NCBI GenBank assembly: GCA_900541575.1
Contig: UQKO01000060.1
Span: 1 to 14,865 of the forward strand
Reading direction: 5' to 3'
Source of the DNA: an uncultured Prevotella sp.
GTDB lineage: Bacteria > Bacteroidota > Bacteroidia > Bacteroidales > Bacteroidaceae
Length of the DNA: 14,865 nt
The notes below the pieces were generated by a model that worked only from the letters and a program-made list of their open reading frames with translations, made no database searches and had not been told where the DNA came from. A program made the position numbers and the translations under genes. Shown here piece after piece: positions 7,446 through 14,570 of this stretch (its first letter is position 1; each line of letters begins with the position of its first letter).

Positions 7446-9434
7446 TTATGCCTTCATCGTTGCTTTTACTAAATAGATAATTAATCCAATGTAAGCCACG
7501 AGCGAGACAATTTGGGAAAGAGGAGAGTTTAGGTATGCCTCATTGGCAAAATTAAGTCCGCCAAACTGCATGCCAGCACTTACCACACCCATCAGCGCAC
7601 CACCAGCAATGAAACCCGATGCCAAGAGCGTTCCTTTTTCGCCTCTACGTTGGTTGAGGCTTGTATCAGTAGAGCGAGAGCAGACATACCAATTGATCAA
7701 TCCGCCCACAATGAGTGGCAAGTTAAGTTGTAGGGGAATGAACATACCCAGGGCAAATGCTAGCGCTGATACCCCACACATTGTTAGCACGATTGAGATT
7801 ACCGCACCAATACCATAAAGGAGCCACGGAGCACCTTGTCCGCTCATTAAAGGTTCTATAACGGCAGCCATGGCACGTGCTTGTGGAGCAGCCATCACGT
7901 CGGAATTGTCGGGGGTGAAGCCATAGGCCTTGTTTAAAATCATAATCACACCGCCTACGGTTGCAGCTGAAACAAGTATGCCTAGGAATTTGAAAGTCTC
8001 TTGCTTGCGGGGGGTAGCTCCTAGCCAATAACCAATCTTGAGGTCGGTAACAAAGGCACCTGCTGATGAGAGTGCTGTACAAACTACACCACCCATAATC
8101 AACGCTGCGACCATGCCGCCCGTGCCTTTAAGACCTACGAGAACCATAATAATGGACGATAATATGAGTGTCATTAGGGTCATACCACTTACAGGGTTAG
8201 AACCCACAATGGCTATGGCATTAGCTGCTACCGTGGTGAAGAGGAAAGCGATGATGGCTACAATCACGATACCTACAATGGTAAAGAGTAGATTTCCACC
8301 CATCACATCGAAATAGAAGAATAGGGCAGTAATGATGATTGTGAGCAGCGAGCCCACGGCTATAATCTTCATGGAGAGATCGCGTTGCGTACGTTCTACA
8401 TGCTCGGCTCCTTTGTTTCCTTTAAATATCTGTCCTACTAGAGAAAAAGCACTCTTTATGACGCCCCAACTTTTTATCACTCCAATAATGCCAGCCATAG
8501 CAATACCGCCGATACCGATACTCTTGGCGTAGCTAAAGATTTGTTCGGGCGAAGCTGTGGCAGCATTTATTCCTTCGGACACGCTAAGGTCGGGAAACAT
8601 AAGTGCAATACCTGGCACGATAATCCACCATACTGTCACGGAACCGAAACAAATGATTGCTGCATATTTTAAGCCTACGATGTAGCCCATACCAAGCAAG
8701 GCTGCACTCGTATTAATACTCAGCATGAGTTTGGCCTTATCGGCTAGAGTAGTGCCTAAAGCGCAGCAACGCGATGTGAAATTTTCGTTCCATGCACCAA
8801 AGGCTGATACAGCGAAGTCAAATAATCCGCCAATAATGCCAGCTACAAGAAGTGGCTTGGCTTGTGAACCGCTGCGCTCACCCGAAAGGAGTACTTGCGT
8901 GGAAGCAGTAGCTTCAGGGAAAGGATACTTTCCGTGCATGTCTTTGACAAAGTATTTGCGGAAAGGTATCAAAAAGAGTATGCCCAAAATTCCTCCCAAT
9001 ACGGATGAGAGGAACACTTGTAGAAAATTGACCGAAAGTTCGGGGTACTTATGCTGTAAGATATAAAGTGCAGGCAATGTAAAGATGGCTCCTGCCACAA
9101 TCATACCGGAGCAAGCACCAATACTCTGAATGATGATGTTTTCGCCTAGTGGGTCTTTGCGATGAGTAGCTCCGCTTACACCTACGGCTATAATAGTGAT
9201 GGGGATAGCAGCTTCAAAGACTTGACCCACTTTAAGTCCTAGATAGGCAGTGGCAGCTGAGAAAATGACGGCCATGAGTAATCCCCACGCTACCGACCAT
9301 GGGGTGACTTCTCGATATAGCTTTGTGGGGCTCATCAGAGGTTCATATTGCTCACCCTCTTTCAACGGACGGAACGCATTGTCTGGAAGCTTGGCTTCGC
9401 GAGAAGGCGATATGTCTTTGCTTACTTCTTTCAT
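7446..9434 (-). CDS. OPT-family oligopeptide transporter
   Basis: The 662-residue integral membrane protein matches the prokaryotic branch of the OPT family, proton-coupled importers of oligopeptides (some plant members carry metal chelates). After a short polar N-terminus comes PLMSPTKLYREVTPWSVAWG and then AATAYLGLKVGQVFEAAIP, a characteristic first-helix segment. PFPEATASTQVLLSGER and ITALFFYFDVMGG are further family-like stretches. About 14-16 membrane helices are apparent, as expected at 640-680 residues. The substrate is unknown. The gene lies downstream of an exported metallopeptidase on the same strand, 177 bp away, a plausible functional partnership (peptide cutting, then uptake), though the hairpins between them suggest separate control. 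No convincing -7/-33 pair was found upstream of its ATG. Confidence 0.9.
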   Translation of the reverse strand: MKEVSKDISPSREAKLPDNAFRPLKEGEQYEPLMSPTKLYREVTPWSVAWGLLMAVIFSAATAYLGLKVGQVFEAAIPITIIAVGVSGATHRKDPLGENIIIQSIGACSGMIVAGAIFTLPALYILQHKYPELSVNFLQVFLSSVLGGILGILFLIPFRKYFVKDMHGKYPFPEATASTQVLLSGERSGSQAKPLLVAGIIGGLFDFAVSAFGAWNENFTSRCCALGTTLADKAKLMLSINTSAALLGMGYIVGLKYAAIICFGSVTVWWIIVPGIALMFPDLSVSEGINAATASPEQIFSYAKSIGIGGIAMAGIIGVIKSWGVIKSAFSLVGQIFKGNKGAEHVERTQRDLSMKIIAVGSLLTIIITALFFYFDVMGGNLLFTIVGIVIVAIIAFLFTTVAANAIAIVGSNPVSGMTLMTLILSSIIMVLVGLKGTGGMVAALIMGGVVCTALSSAGAFVTDLKIGYWLGATPRKQETFKFLGILVSAATVGGVIMILNKAYGFTPDNSDVMAAPQARAMAAVIEPLMSGQGAPWLLYGIGAVISIVLTMCGVSALAFALGMFIPLQLNLPLIVGGLINWYVCSRSTDTSLNQRRGEKGTLLASGFIAGGALMGVVSAGMQFGGLNFANEAYLNSPLSQIVSLVAYIGLIIYLVKATMKA

Positions 9435-9507
9435 TGTTTTATGTATATGTACTTATAATGGAGAGTTTTTCTTTACGAAAAAGTGGAGTTGTAATTGGTA
9501 GGTTGTT

Positions 9508-9555
9508 AGGTTACAATGTAAGTTTCAGTTAATTCCAAAACTTATATTGTAACCT
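9508..9555. repeat. 18-bp inverted repeat upstream of the OPT transporter gene
   Basis: AGGTTACAATGTAAGTTT (9508-9525) is an inverted repeat of AAACTTATATTGTAACCT (9538-9555) with a single mismatch and a 12-bp spacer. The fold is somewhat better in plus-strand RNA, where the mismatch becomes G-U. No T-tract follows on the minus strand. It lies in the 177-bp gap after the metallopeptidase gene. It could be an operator, an attenuator-like leader structure or a mobile-element relic. Confidence 0.65.
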
Positions 9556-9561
9556 ATGTAT

Positions 9562-9596
9562 CTTAGGGGCAAAGCCTCAACAGCTTTGTTGCTAAG
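9562..9596 (-). terminator. Possible hairpin terminator after the M13 peptidase gene
   Basis: CTTAG (9562-9566) pairs with CTAAG (9592-9596), and CAAAGC (9570-9575) with GCTTTG (9583-9588), giving a stem with a 3x3 internal loop and a 7-nt apical loop. It starts 16 bp after the peptidase stop codon on the minus strand. There is no U-tract beyond it, so it may stabilise the 3' end instead of ending transcription. Confidence 0.4.
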
Positions 9597-9611
9597 AAAC
9601 TAGTGAATATA

Positions 9612-11642
9612 TTACCATACATCTACTCGATTCTTTTTAGGAACGAAGAGAGGGTCTTTCGCTGTGATATGAAAAGCCTTATACCACGCGTCGATGTGGG
9701 GCAAAGCTCCGTTTACTCTCCAACGAGCGGGGGCATGTGGATCTGATTTCACAAGTTGGCGAAGCATTGCATCACGTGTATTATTGGCCCATATAAGACC
9801 ATAGCTTAGGAAAAAGCGCTGCTCAGGAGTGAATCCATCCTTTTCATTTAGTGGATGTTGCTTCATGGCATTTTGTAGAGCTTGATAGGCAATGTTAAGG
9901 CCTCCATGATCGGCCACGTTCTCGCCCAATGTAAGGCGTCCATTAGCACAGAGGTCGGGCAATACATGGATTTTGTCGAAAAAGTCGCTCATTACCTTCG
10001 TACGTTTTTCAAATTCTGCTTTATCCTTAGCTGTCCACCAATTTCTCAAATTGCCGTCTTTGTCAAACTGTGCTCCTTGATCATCAAATCCATGCGTCAT
10101 CTCATGACCTATCACCACACCGATAGCACCATAGTTGCAGGCATCGTCGGCATCGGCATTAAAGAAGGGGGGCTGTAGAATACCAGCGGGGAAACATATC
10201 TCGTTAGTCGTGGGATTGTAGTAAGCATTGATCGTTTGCGGTGTCATAAGCCATTCATTGCGATCCGTGGGCTTGTTGACGTGGCGCTCTATATAGTAGT
10301 GGCTGCGAAACTGCGAAGCGCGTACCATATTTTCATAGTAGCTAAGTTCCTCGTCGATGTCTAGTCCCGAATAGTCCATCCATTCGTCGGGATAGCCTAT
10401 TTTTACATAGAAACTATTCAGCTTTTCATGTGCTTGCTGCTTTGTTTCGGCGCTCATCCACTTCTGCTGGTCTATGCGTTGGCCTAGTGCAACTTGTAAA
10501 TTTTTGACTAGTCCCACCATGCGTTGCTTAGAGGATTCTGGAAAATACTTCTCCACATAGAGACGCCCAACAGCCATTCCTAAAGCACCTTCTACAGAGG
10601 CTACTGCTCGTTTCCAGCGCGGGCGGTCTGCTTCTGCTCCCGCCATTACGTGGTTGTAAAATTGGAAAGCTTCTTGGCGGAATCGGTCGCTTAGAGAACT
10701 GCTAGCATCGTCCACCACCTTAAAATACAGATAAGCTTTTAGCTCATCCACAGAGCATTCCTGTAGAATTTTTTCCACTTCATGGATTGGTTCAGGCTGA
10801 TTTACCGAGATGTCCTTAAATGCAGGCACTCCGCTCAATAGGAATTGGGTACTCCAATCGATTCCTGGAAAGTCGGCAAGTAGAGTCTGGTAAGTCATTT
10901 TATGATAATTGCCCTCTACATCGCGTTGGCGTGTGGCACTATATGAGGCTTTTGCTATACGCGTTTCGATGGTCATCACTGCCTCCATGCTCTTTGCAGA
11001 CTCCTCAGCGGAAAGTCCTGTCATGGTGAATAGTTTCTTTATATATTGGCGGTAAGCTTCGCGTATCTTTTTTGTAGATTCATCATCTTCGAGGTAATAA
11101 TCACGTTCCCCCATAGAAATGCCACCTTGATTCACCTGCATGAGGTTCCATTTAGCATCTTTGAGGTCGGCGTCACAACCAAAACTGAAAAAGCAACCGA
11201 TGCCGAGCGACTGTAATCGTGCCATTTCATATTGTACGCCTGCGCGCGAGTGTATATTCTGTACTTCAGCAAGAATCTCTTTGATGGGACTGAAGTCTTC
11301 CTCGTTGCGACGTACACTGTCCATAGCTAGCCTATAGAGTGAACCAATCTTCTGTTCAAGTGAACCTTGTGGGTGCTTCGAAGCAGCTAGCTCTTCTATG
11401 AGTTCTCGGAGTTGACGTCTGTTATTTTCCGCCAAAGCATCAAATTGTGCATAGCGGGAGTATTCAGGAGTGAGAGGGTGAGCTGCTGTCCATCCGCCCG
11501 TGGCGTACTGATAGAAATCTGTACCAGGTTTTGCAGTAACATCCATATTGGCCTTGTCAATGCCCGAGGATAGATTGTCTTTTTGAGCTAGGGCAGAACC
11601 TGCCACCATAGCTGCAATGGGTAAAATGTATTTTATATTCAT
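9612..11642 (-). CDS. pepO: Exported M13-family metallopeptidase (PepO / neprilysin type)
   Basis: The 676-residue protein is a zinc endopeptidase of family M13, cutting short peptides. The zinc site is HEMTH (513-517) with third ligand Glu574 in GENVADHGGLN (573-583); Asp578 orients the histidine. NAYYN (472-476) is the substrate-backbone motif, and IGHEMTHGFDDQGAQFD is fully typical. The N-terminus MNIKYILPIAAMVAGSALAQ is a signal peptide ending in a plausible ALA-Q cleavage site. The mature enzyme should sit in the periplasm. The C-terminus reads RVDVW, keeping the final VW but lacking the Cys of the eukaryotic CRVW ending. A full promoter lies about 50 bp upstream. The next gene downstream encodes a peptide transporter. 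Confidence 0.95.
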   Translation of the reverse strand: MNIKYILPIAAMVAGSALAQKDNLSSGIDKANMDVTAKPGTDFYQYATGGWTAAHPLTPEYSRYAQFDALAENNRRQLRELIEELAASKHPQGSLEQKIGSLYRLAMDSVRRNEEDFSPIKEILAEVQNIHSRAGVQYEMARLQSLGIGCFFSFGCDADLKDAKWNLMQVNQGGISMGERDYYLEDDESTKKIREAYRQYIKKLFTMTGLSAEESAKSMEAVMTIETRIAKASYSATRQRDVEGNYHKMTYQTLLADFPGIDWSTQFLLSGVPAFKDISVNQPEPIHEVEKILQECSVDELKAYLYFKVVDDASSSLSDRFRQEAFQFYNHVMAGAEADRPRWKRAVASVEGALGMAVGRLYVEKYFPESSKQRMVGLVKNLQVALGQRIDQQKWMSAETKQQAHEKLNSFYVKIGYPDEWMDYSGLDIDEELSYYENMVRASQFRSHYYIERHVNKPTDRNEWLMTPQTINAYYNPTTNEICFPAGILQPPFFNADADDACNYGAIGVVIGHEMTHGFDDQGAQFDKDGNLRNWWTAKDKAEFEKRTKVMSDFFDKIHVLPDLCANGRLTLGENVADHGGLNIAYQALQNAMKQHPLNEKDGFTPEQRFFLSYGLIWANNTRDAMLRQLVKSDPHAPARWRVNGALPHIDAWYKAFHITAKDPLFVPKKNRVDVW

Positions 11643-11694
11643 TTGTTAGGGTTTATATGCTTTTAGGGGTAAAATCCACGCAAAAAAGTGCATG

Positions 11695-11725
11695 CAAAGA
11701 TAGCGCAAACTGAGTGTATCACAAA
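11695..11725 (-). promoter_or_regulatory. Promoter of the M13 peptidase gene
   Basis: On the minus strand -33 TTTG (11725-11722) is followed after 19 bp by -7 TATCTTTG (11702-11695), an excellent match to the Bacteroidetes consensus. The start would be near 11688, giving a leader of about 45 nt. Confidence 0.8.
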
Positions 11726-11893
11726 ATTTAAGGCTTGTAAATGTTGAGGGAGTACTGATTCGTAGAGTGCACGACTTCTTCTTGTAGAGGTGTAGGAATC
11801 TCTAGCTAAGCATCGTAAGATGAAAAAACCTGAAACTTTCGTATTGCCGTTCGTAGATGTACGTCTTTCCGTTCACGGATCTTCTTCTTCTCG

Positions 11894-12025
11894 TCGTTCA
11901 ATGCTCAGTGATTGCTTTACCGCTGCCGAGCGGTAGCGCTACCACTGCCGTCTGGTAGCTCTACCGCTGCCGTCCGGTAGCGTTACCACAGGCCTGTGGT
12001 AGAGCGTTCAACGCCCATTGAACGA
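11894..12025. repeat. Framed tandem array of four 22-bp palindromic units
   Basis: Four adjacent units of exactly 22 bp lie at 11918-11939, 11940-11961, 11962-11983 and 11984-12005. Each starts TACC and has GGTAG at 14-18 in the unit, so each can fold as a short stem, for example TACCGC-TGCCGA-GCGGTA in unit 1. Unit 4 contains a perfect 18-bp palindrome TACCACAGGCCTGTGGTA. The fifth stem pair alternates G-C, A-T, G-C, A-T with both partners changed together. The unit junctions are palindromic too (GGTAGCGCTACC, 11932-11943). The array sits inside a 10-bp inverted repeat, TCGTTCAATG (11894-11903) and CATTGAACGA (12016-12025). Function is unknown. Confidence 0.75.
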
Positions 12026-12241
12026 TGGGTAAGTCTTCAAAGAGAAACGAAATAACCTAGGTTTTAGCATGATAATGACGAAGTTCGGAACACTCCATTC
12101 GCAATTTACATATCACCCGTTCGTAAGGGGATGATTCTATCTATGCAGAAAGTAGAATTTGCATGCCTCGAAGAAAGGCAATAGTGGCTAAGAAAGGAGG
12201 GCAATTCTCATCCAATACCGGAGGAGGGGGGGAGAAAAACG

Positions 12242-12284
12242 AAGTAGGAGATAAACACTTGTGATTCGTGTTTACCTCCTACTT
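12242..12284 (-). terminator. Long hairpin (copy A of a palindromic repeat), possible terminator for the DXS-like gene
   Basis: AAGTAGGAGATAAACAC (12242-12258) pairs with GTGTTTACCTCCTACTT (12268-12284) across a 9-nt loop, with one mismatch. On the minus strand it is followed by CGTTTTTC, a short T-tract, so it could terminate transcription of the DXS-like gene, whose stop is about 230 bp upstream. A related hairpin lies beyond the other end of that gene at 14375-14418 in inverted orientation, so it may primarily be a dispersed repeat. Confidence 0.6.
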
Positions 12285-12513
12285 GAAAAAAACATTCTAA
12301 ATGGAATCGATTCCTAGCCCATTATTCATTTCTAAAGCGGAGAATCGTCGCTCTTGGTGCTGTTTAAGTTACAGAGAAAGTTCGGTTATGTTTAGGGCGC
12401 TTCTCGCACATCAGAATTGGATATAAATTTTCTCTAAAGAAAGTCGTTTCCTTATCTCGCGGGCATGTGGTTGGGAATACTCATCTTCATTTCAGAATTT
12501 ATAGAACCACTCC

Positions 12514-14256
12514 TTATTCATTGACAATCTGTTGTGCCGTGAGATGATTACTTTTAAGAAAATCATCATATTGGAAGCGGTCAACAAATTCTTTGCGAGC
12601 TCCATAGCAGCGAACCTTCATTTCAGAATTACCATAGAAGCGAGCAATTTTCTCACCAAATCCACCATCTAGTTGGCCATCTTCTAGCGTAATAACCGTG
12701 TGATGGTTGGCTCGGAGATTCTCTAGTAGGTCGGTATCAAGTCCAGTGATGTAGCGTGGGTTGATAAGTGTGGCATCAATGTTCTTTTCTTTATAAGCAT
12801 CCACAACTTGCCTTCCGAGCCCATAGAATCCACCTAAAGCGATTACGGCTATTTGGCTTCCCTGGTGAGTGACTTGGTAACGATTGAGATAGCTATAATC
12901 AGCTTCGGGAACAGTATCGTTGGTTGTAGATAGAGAAACAGCTGGCACACGAATAGCAACAGGATGTTTCGTATAATGGATGGACCATCGGAGCATGGCT
13001 TCATATTCTGCAAGACAGGTGGGAGCTAGATACACGAGGTTGGGTATGTTGCTCATCAAGCAGATGTCATAAAAACCAAGATGGGTCACATCGTTGAGAC
13101 CGCAAAGCGTTCCACCGAAGACTACGATGGTAGCAGGATTGTCATTTATGCATAGATCTTGAGAGAGCTGGTCGTAGGTGCGCTGAAGAAACGAACTATG
13201 TACGCCGAATACGGGTTTGCCTCCTCGTTTTGCAATGGCGCTTGACATGGCTACTGCTGTTTCTTCAGCAATGCCTACATCAACAAACTGTTTGCCTGCC
13301 TTTTTACGCATCTCAGGTGTCCATCCCCATATGCCCGGTGTGCCTGCAGTGAGTGCAACAACTCGCTCGTCTCTTTGCATCTCTTCGAGTAGAAGATTGG
13401 CAGTAAAATTGCCAAAGTCTGGCCCATACAAGTATTCTTTTTTTGTTTCTCCTGTCTCGATTACAAAAGGAAATCCCCAATGGAAACGTTCCTTTTGCTC
13501 TTCAGCAAAGTGATAGCCTTTACCCTTTAATGTGTTAATATGTACGACAATGGGGTGTTTGATATCTTTTACATGTTCAAAGGCCTTAATCAGAGAGGGG
13601 ATGTTGTTTCCATCGTTCACGTAGAGATAGTCCAAACCCATGGCTCGGAATAGATTGCATGAGCAGTTACCATTCGATTCACGCAAGGCTTGCAGATTGC
13701 GATAAAGTCCGCCATGATTCTCGGCAATGGACATTTGATTATCATTCACTATGATAATGAGATTCGTGCCAATCTCTGTAGCCATATCGAGACCTTCTAG
13801 AGCTTCGCCTCCGCTTAAAGATCCATCGCCAATAACGGCAATGACATTCTCTGTTCCATGCTGGAGATCACGTCCTTTAGCTAATCCGCAGGCTAGACTT
13901 ATAGAGGTAGAGGTGTGTCCTATAACAAAATGGTCGTGAACACTTTCAGATGGTTCGGTATAGCCCGAAACGTTGTCGTAATCGGCGGGCTGAATGAAAG
14001 CCTCCTTACGGCCTGTAAGCATCTTGTGAGTGTAGCTTTGGTGACTTACATCGAAAACGATTTTATCTTCGGGTGAGTGAAACACGTAATGCATCGCGAT
14101 GGTAGCTTCTACCATGCCTAAATTCGGACCTATGTGGCCTCCATGGTCGGAGAGTTTCTGAAGTAGATAATGGCGCACTTCTGTTGCCAAAACATTGAGC
14201 TCGTTGATGCTTAGTCTCTTTACGTCAGAGGGGGAATAGATGTTTTCTATATACAT
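12514..14256 (-). CDS. DXS-like thiamine diphosphate enzyme, substrate uncertain
   Basis: The 580-residue protein has the three-domain layout of 1-deoxy-D-xylulose-5-phosphate synthase. ThDP elements are present: GGHIG with His41, IGHTSTS (112-118), GDGSLSGG (143-150) to NDN (171-173), and catalytic Glu331 in VGIAEETAV. FLQR-TYDQ keeps Arg359. It is shorter than canonical DXS (about 620-640). By gapless alignment to the remembered E. coli sequence, the substrate residues differ: Tyr392 becomes His353, Arg420 becomes Gly381, Asp427 becomes Asn388 and Arg478 becomes Ala439; only His431 (His392) is kept. Family knowledge: short DXS-like proteins of about 580 residues occur in Bacteroides and Firmicutes, often automatically annotated as DXS. 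I infer a transketolase-fold paralogue, not the MEP pathway enzyme. It has its own strong promoter and no partner gene nearby. Confidence 0.85.
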   Translation of the reverse strand: MYIENIYSPSDVKRLSINELNVLATEVRHYLLQKLSDHGGHIGPNLGMVEATIAMHYVFHSPEDKIVFDVSHQSYTHKMLTGRKEAFIQPADYDNVSGYTEPSESVHDHFVIGHTSTSISLACGLAKGRDLQHGTENVIAVIGDGSLSGGEALEGLDMATEIGTNLIIIVNDNQMSIAENHGGLYRNLQALRESNGNCSCNLFRAMGLDYLYVNDGNNIPSLIKAFEHVKDIKHPIVVHINTLKGKGYHFAEEQKERFHWGFPFVIETGETKKEYLYGPDFGNFTANLLLEEMQRDERVVALTAGTPGIWGWTPEMRKKAGKQFVDVGIAEETAVAMSSAIAKRGGKPVFGVHSSFLQRTYDQLSQDLCINDNPATIVVFGGTLCGLNDVTHLGFYDICLMSNIPNLVYLAPTCLAEYEAMLRWSIHYTKHPVAIRVPAVSLSTTNDTVPEADYSYLNRYQVTHQGSQIAVIALGGFYGLGRQVVDAYKEKNIDATLINPRYITGLDTDLLENLRANHHTVITLEDGQLDGGFGEKIARFYGNSEMKVRCYGARKEFVDRFQYDDFLKSNHLTAQQIVNE

Positions 14257-14286
14257 AGGATTTTCGTTTTATTTGGTTTATGATGG

Positions 14287-14317
14287 CAAAATTACAAATC
14301 ACCATGAATTGAGCAAA
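14287..14317 (-). promoter_or_regulatory. Promoter of the DXS-like gene
   Basis: On the minus strand -33 TTTG (14317-14314) is followed after 19 bp by -7 TAATTTTG (14294-14287), a full match to the Bacteroidetes consensus. Transcription would start near 14280, leaving a leader of about 25 nt before the ATG at 14256. Confidence 0.8.
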
Positions 14318-14374
14318 TACCATTATTCCTGTTATTTTTCTCTTTTCTGCTTTTCTGCCACAATTTTCCTAATC

Positions 14375-14418
14375 GAGTAGGAGGTAAACACTAATCATAG
14401 GTGTTTATTTCCTACTTT
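14375..14418. repeat. Long hairpin, copy B of the AGTAGGAGGTAAACAC repeat
   Basis: AGTAGGAGGTAAACAC (14376-14391) pairs with GTGTTTATTTCCTACT (14401-14416) across a 9-nt loop; the two differences are G-U wobbles in plus-strand RNA. The arms and the TGATT of the loop match the hairpin at 12242-12284 in the opposite orientation. On the minus strand it lies directly after a domain V-like sequence and ends CCTCCTACTCGAT, so it may serve as or have replaced domain VI of a group II intron. An alternative stem GGTAAAC (14383-14389) with GTTTACC (14422-14428) is also possible. Confidence 0.6.
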
Positions 14419-14438
14419 CATGTTTACCGACCTCTCAC

Positions 14439-14470
14439 ACCACCGTACGTGCCGTTCGGCATACGGCGGT
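14439..14470 (-). ncRNA. Group II intron domain V-like hairpin, remnant of an intron 3' end
   Basis: On the minus strand ACCGCCGTA (14470-14462) pairs with TACGGTGGT (14447-14439) as a 9-bp lower helix with one wobble. Above it is a TGCC-GAAC-GGCA hairpin, with a 2-nt CG bulge on the 3' side. This is the plan of group II intron domain V: CGC triad followed by CGUAU, dinucleotide bulge, capped upper helix. The upper helix is shorter than the canonical 5 bp, giving 32 nt instead of 34. Downstream GTGTGAGAGGTCGG is also commonly seen after domain V. No reverse transcriptase gene lies within 400 bp upstream; a minus-strand frame ending at TAG (14475-14473) with KGEYLECHPK might be a relic of one. 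It is likely a truncated, inactive intron. Confidence 0.55.
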
Positions 14471-14539
14471 TCCTATTTTGGGTGACATTCGAGATATTCA
14501 CCCTTTAAAATAACATATTGAAGTTTCGGATTTAACAAG

Positions 14540-14556
14540 GGCGGGCTGAAAGCCCA
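14540..14556. repeat. Short GC hairpin GGGCTGAAAGCCC within a repeat-rich stretch
   Basis: GGGCTGAAAGCCC is a perfect 5-bp stem with a 3-nt loop, next to the long inverted repeat on its right. Together with GCCCTGTAAGGGC inside that repeat it suggests a cluster of REP-like GC hairpins, which stand out against the AT-rich surroundings. Confidence 0.5.
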
Positions 14557-14570
14557 ATGGAGCACCCAGC

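Larger units (their letters stand above)
11643..12513. other. 871-bp intergenic region between the M13 peptidase and DXS-like genes
   Basis: No convincing gene is present. It holds the peptidase promoter at its left end, a framed tandem array of 22-bp palindromes (11894-12025) and a long hairpin at 12242-12284. A short G-rich run (about 12221-12234) precedes the hairpin. In the rest (about 11730-11890, 12030-12220 and 12290-12510) I see nothing recognisable beyond weak short hairpins. The length is unusual for this gene-dense window, which makes a non-coding RNA or a decayed mobile segment possible. Confidence 0.6.

Noticed and set aside
11820..11936. A 38-codon plus-strand frame beginning MKKPETFVLPFVDV
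   Set aside because: It ends inside the first 22-bp repeat unit, has no promoter motif or recognisable family, and its serine-rich end reads like chance.
11918..12005. CRISPR array
   Set aside because: The units are contiguous 22-mers with no spacers between them, each unit is itself palindromic, and no cas gene is nearby.
12221..12234. G-rich run as a possible G-quadruplex
   Set aside because: It contains one long G-run and short GG pairs, not four spaced G-tracts.
13217..13513. Plus-strand frame opposite the DXS-like gene
   Set aside because: Antisense shadow overlapping the conserved catalytic region; no promoter or family resemblance.
12514..14256. Annotation as genuine dxs of the MEP pathway
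   Set aside because: Short length and replacement of four substrate-site residues make the specific call unsafe, so only the family is named.
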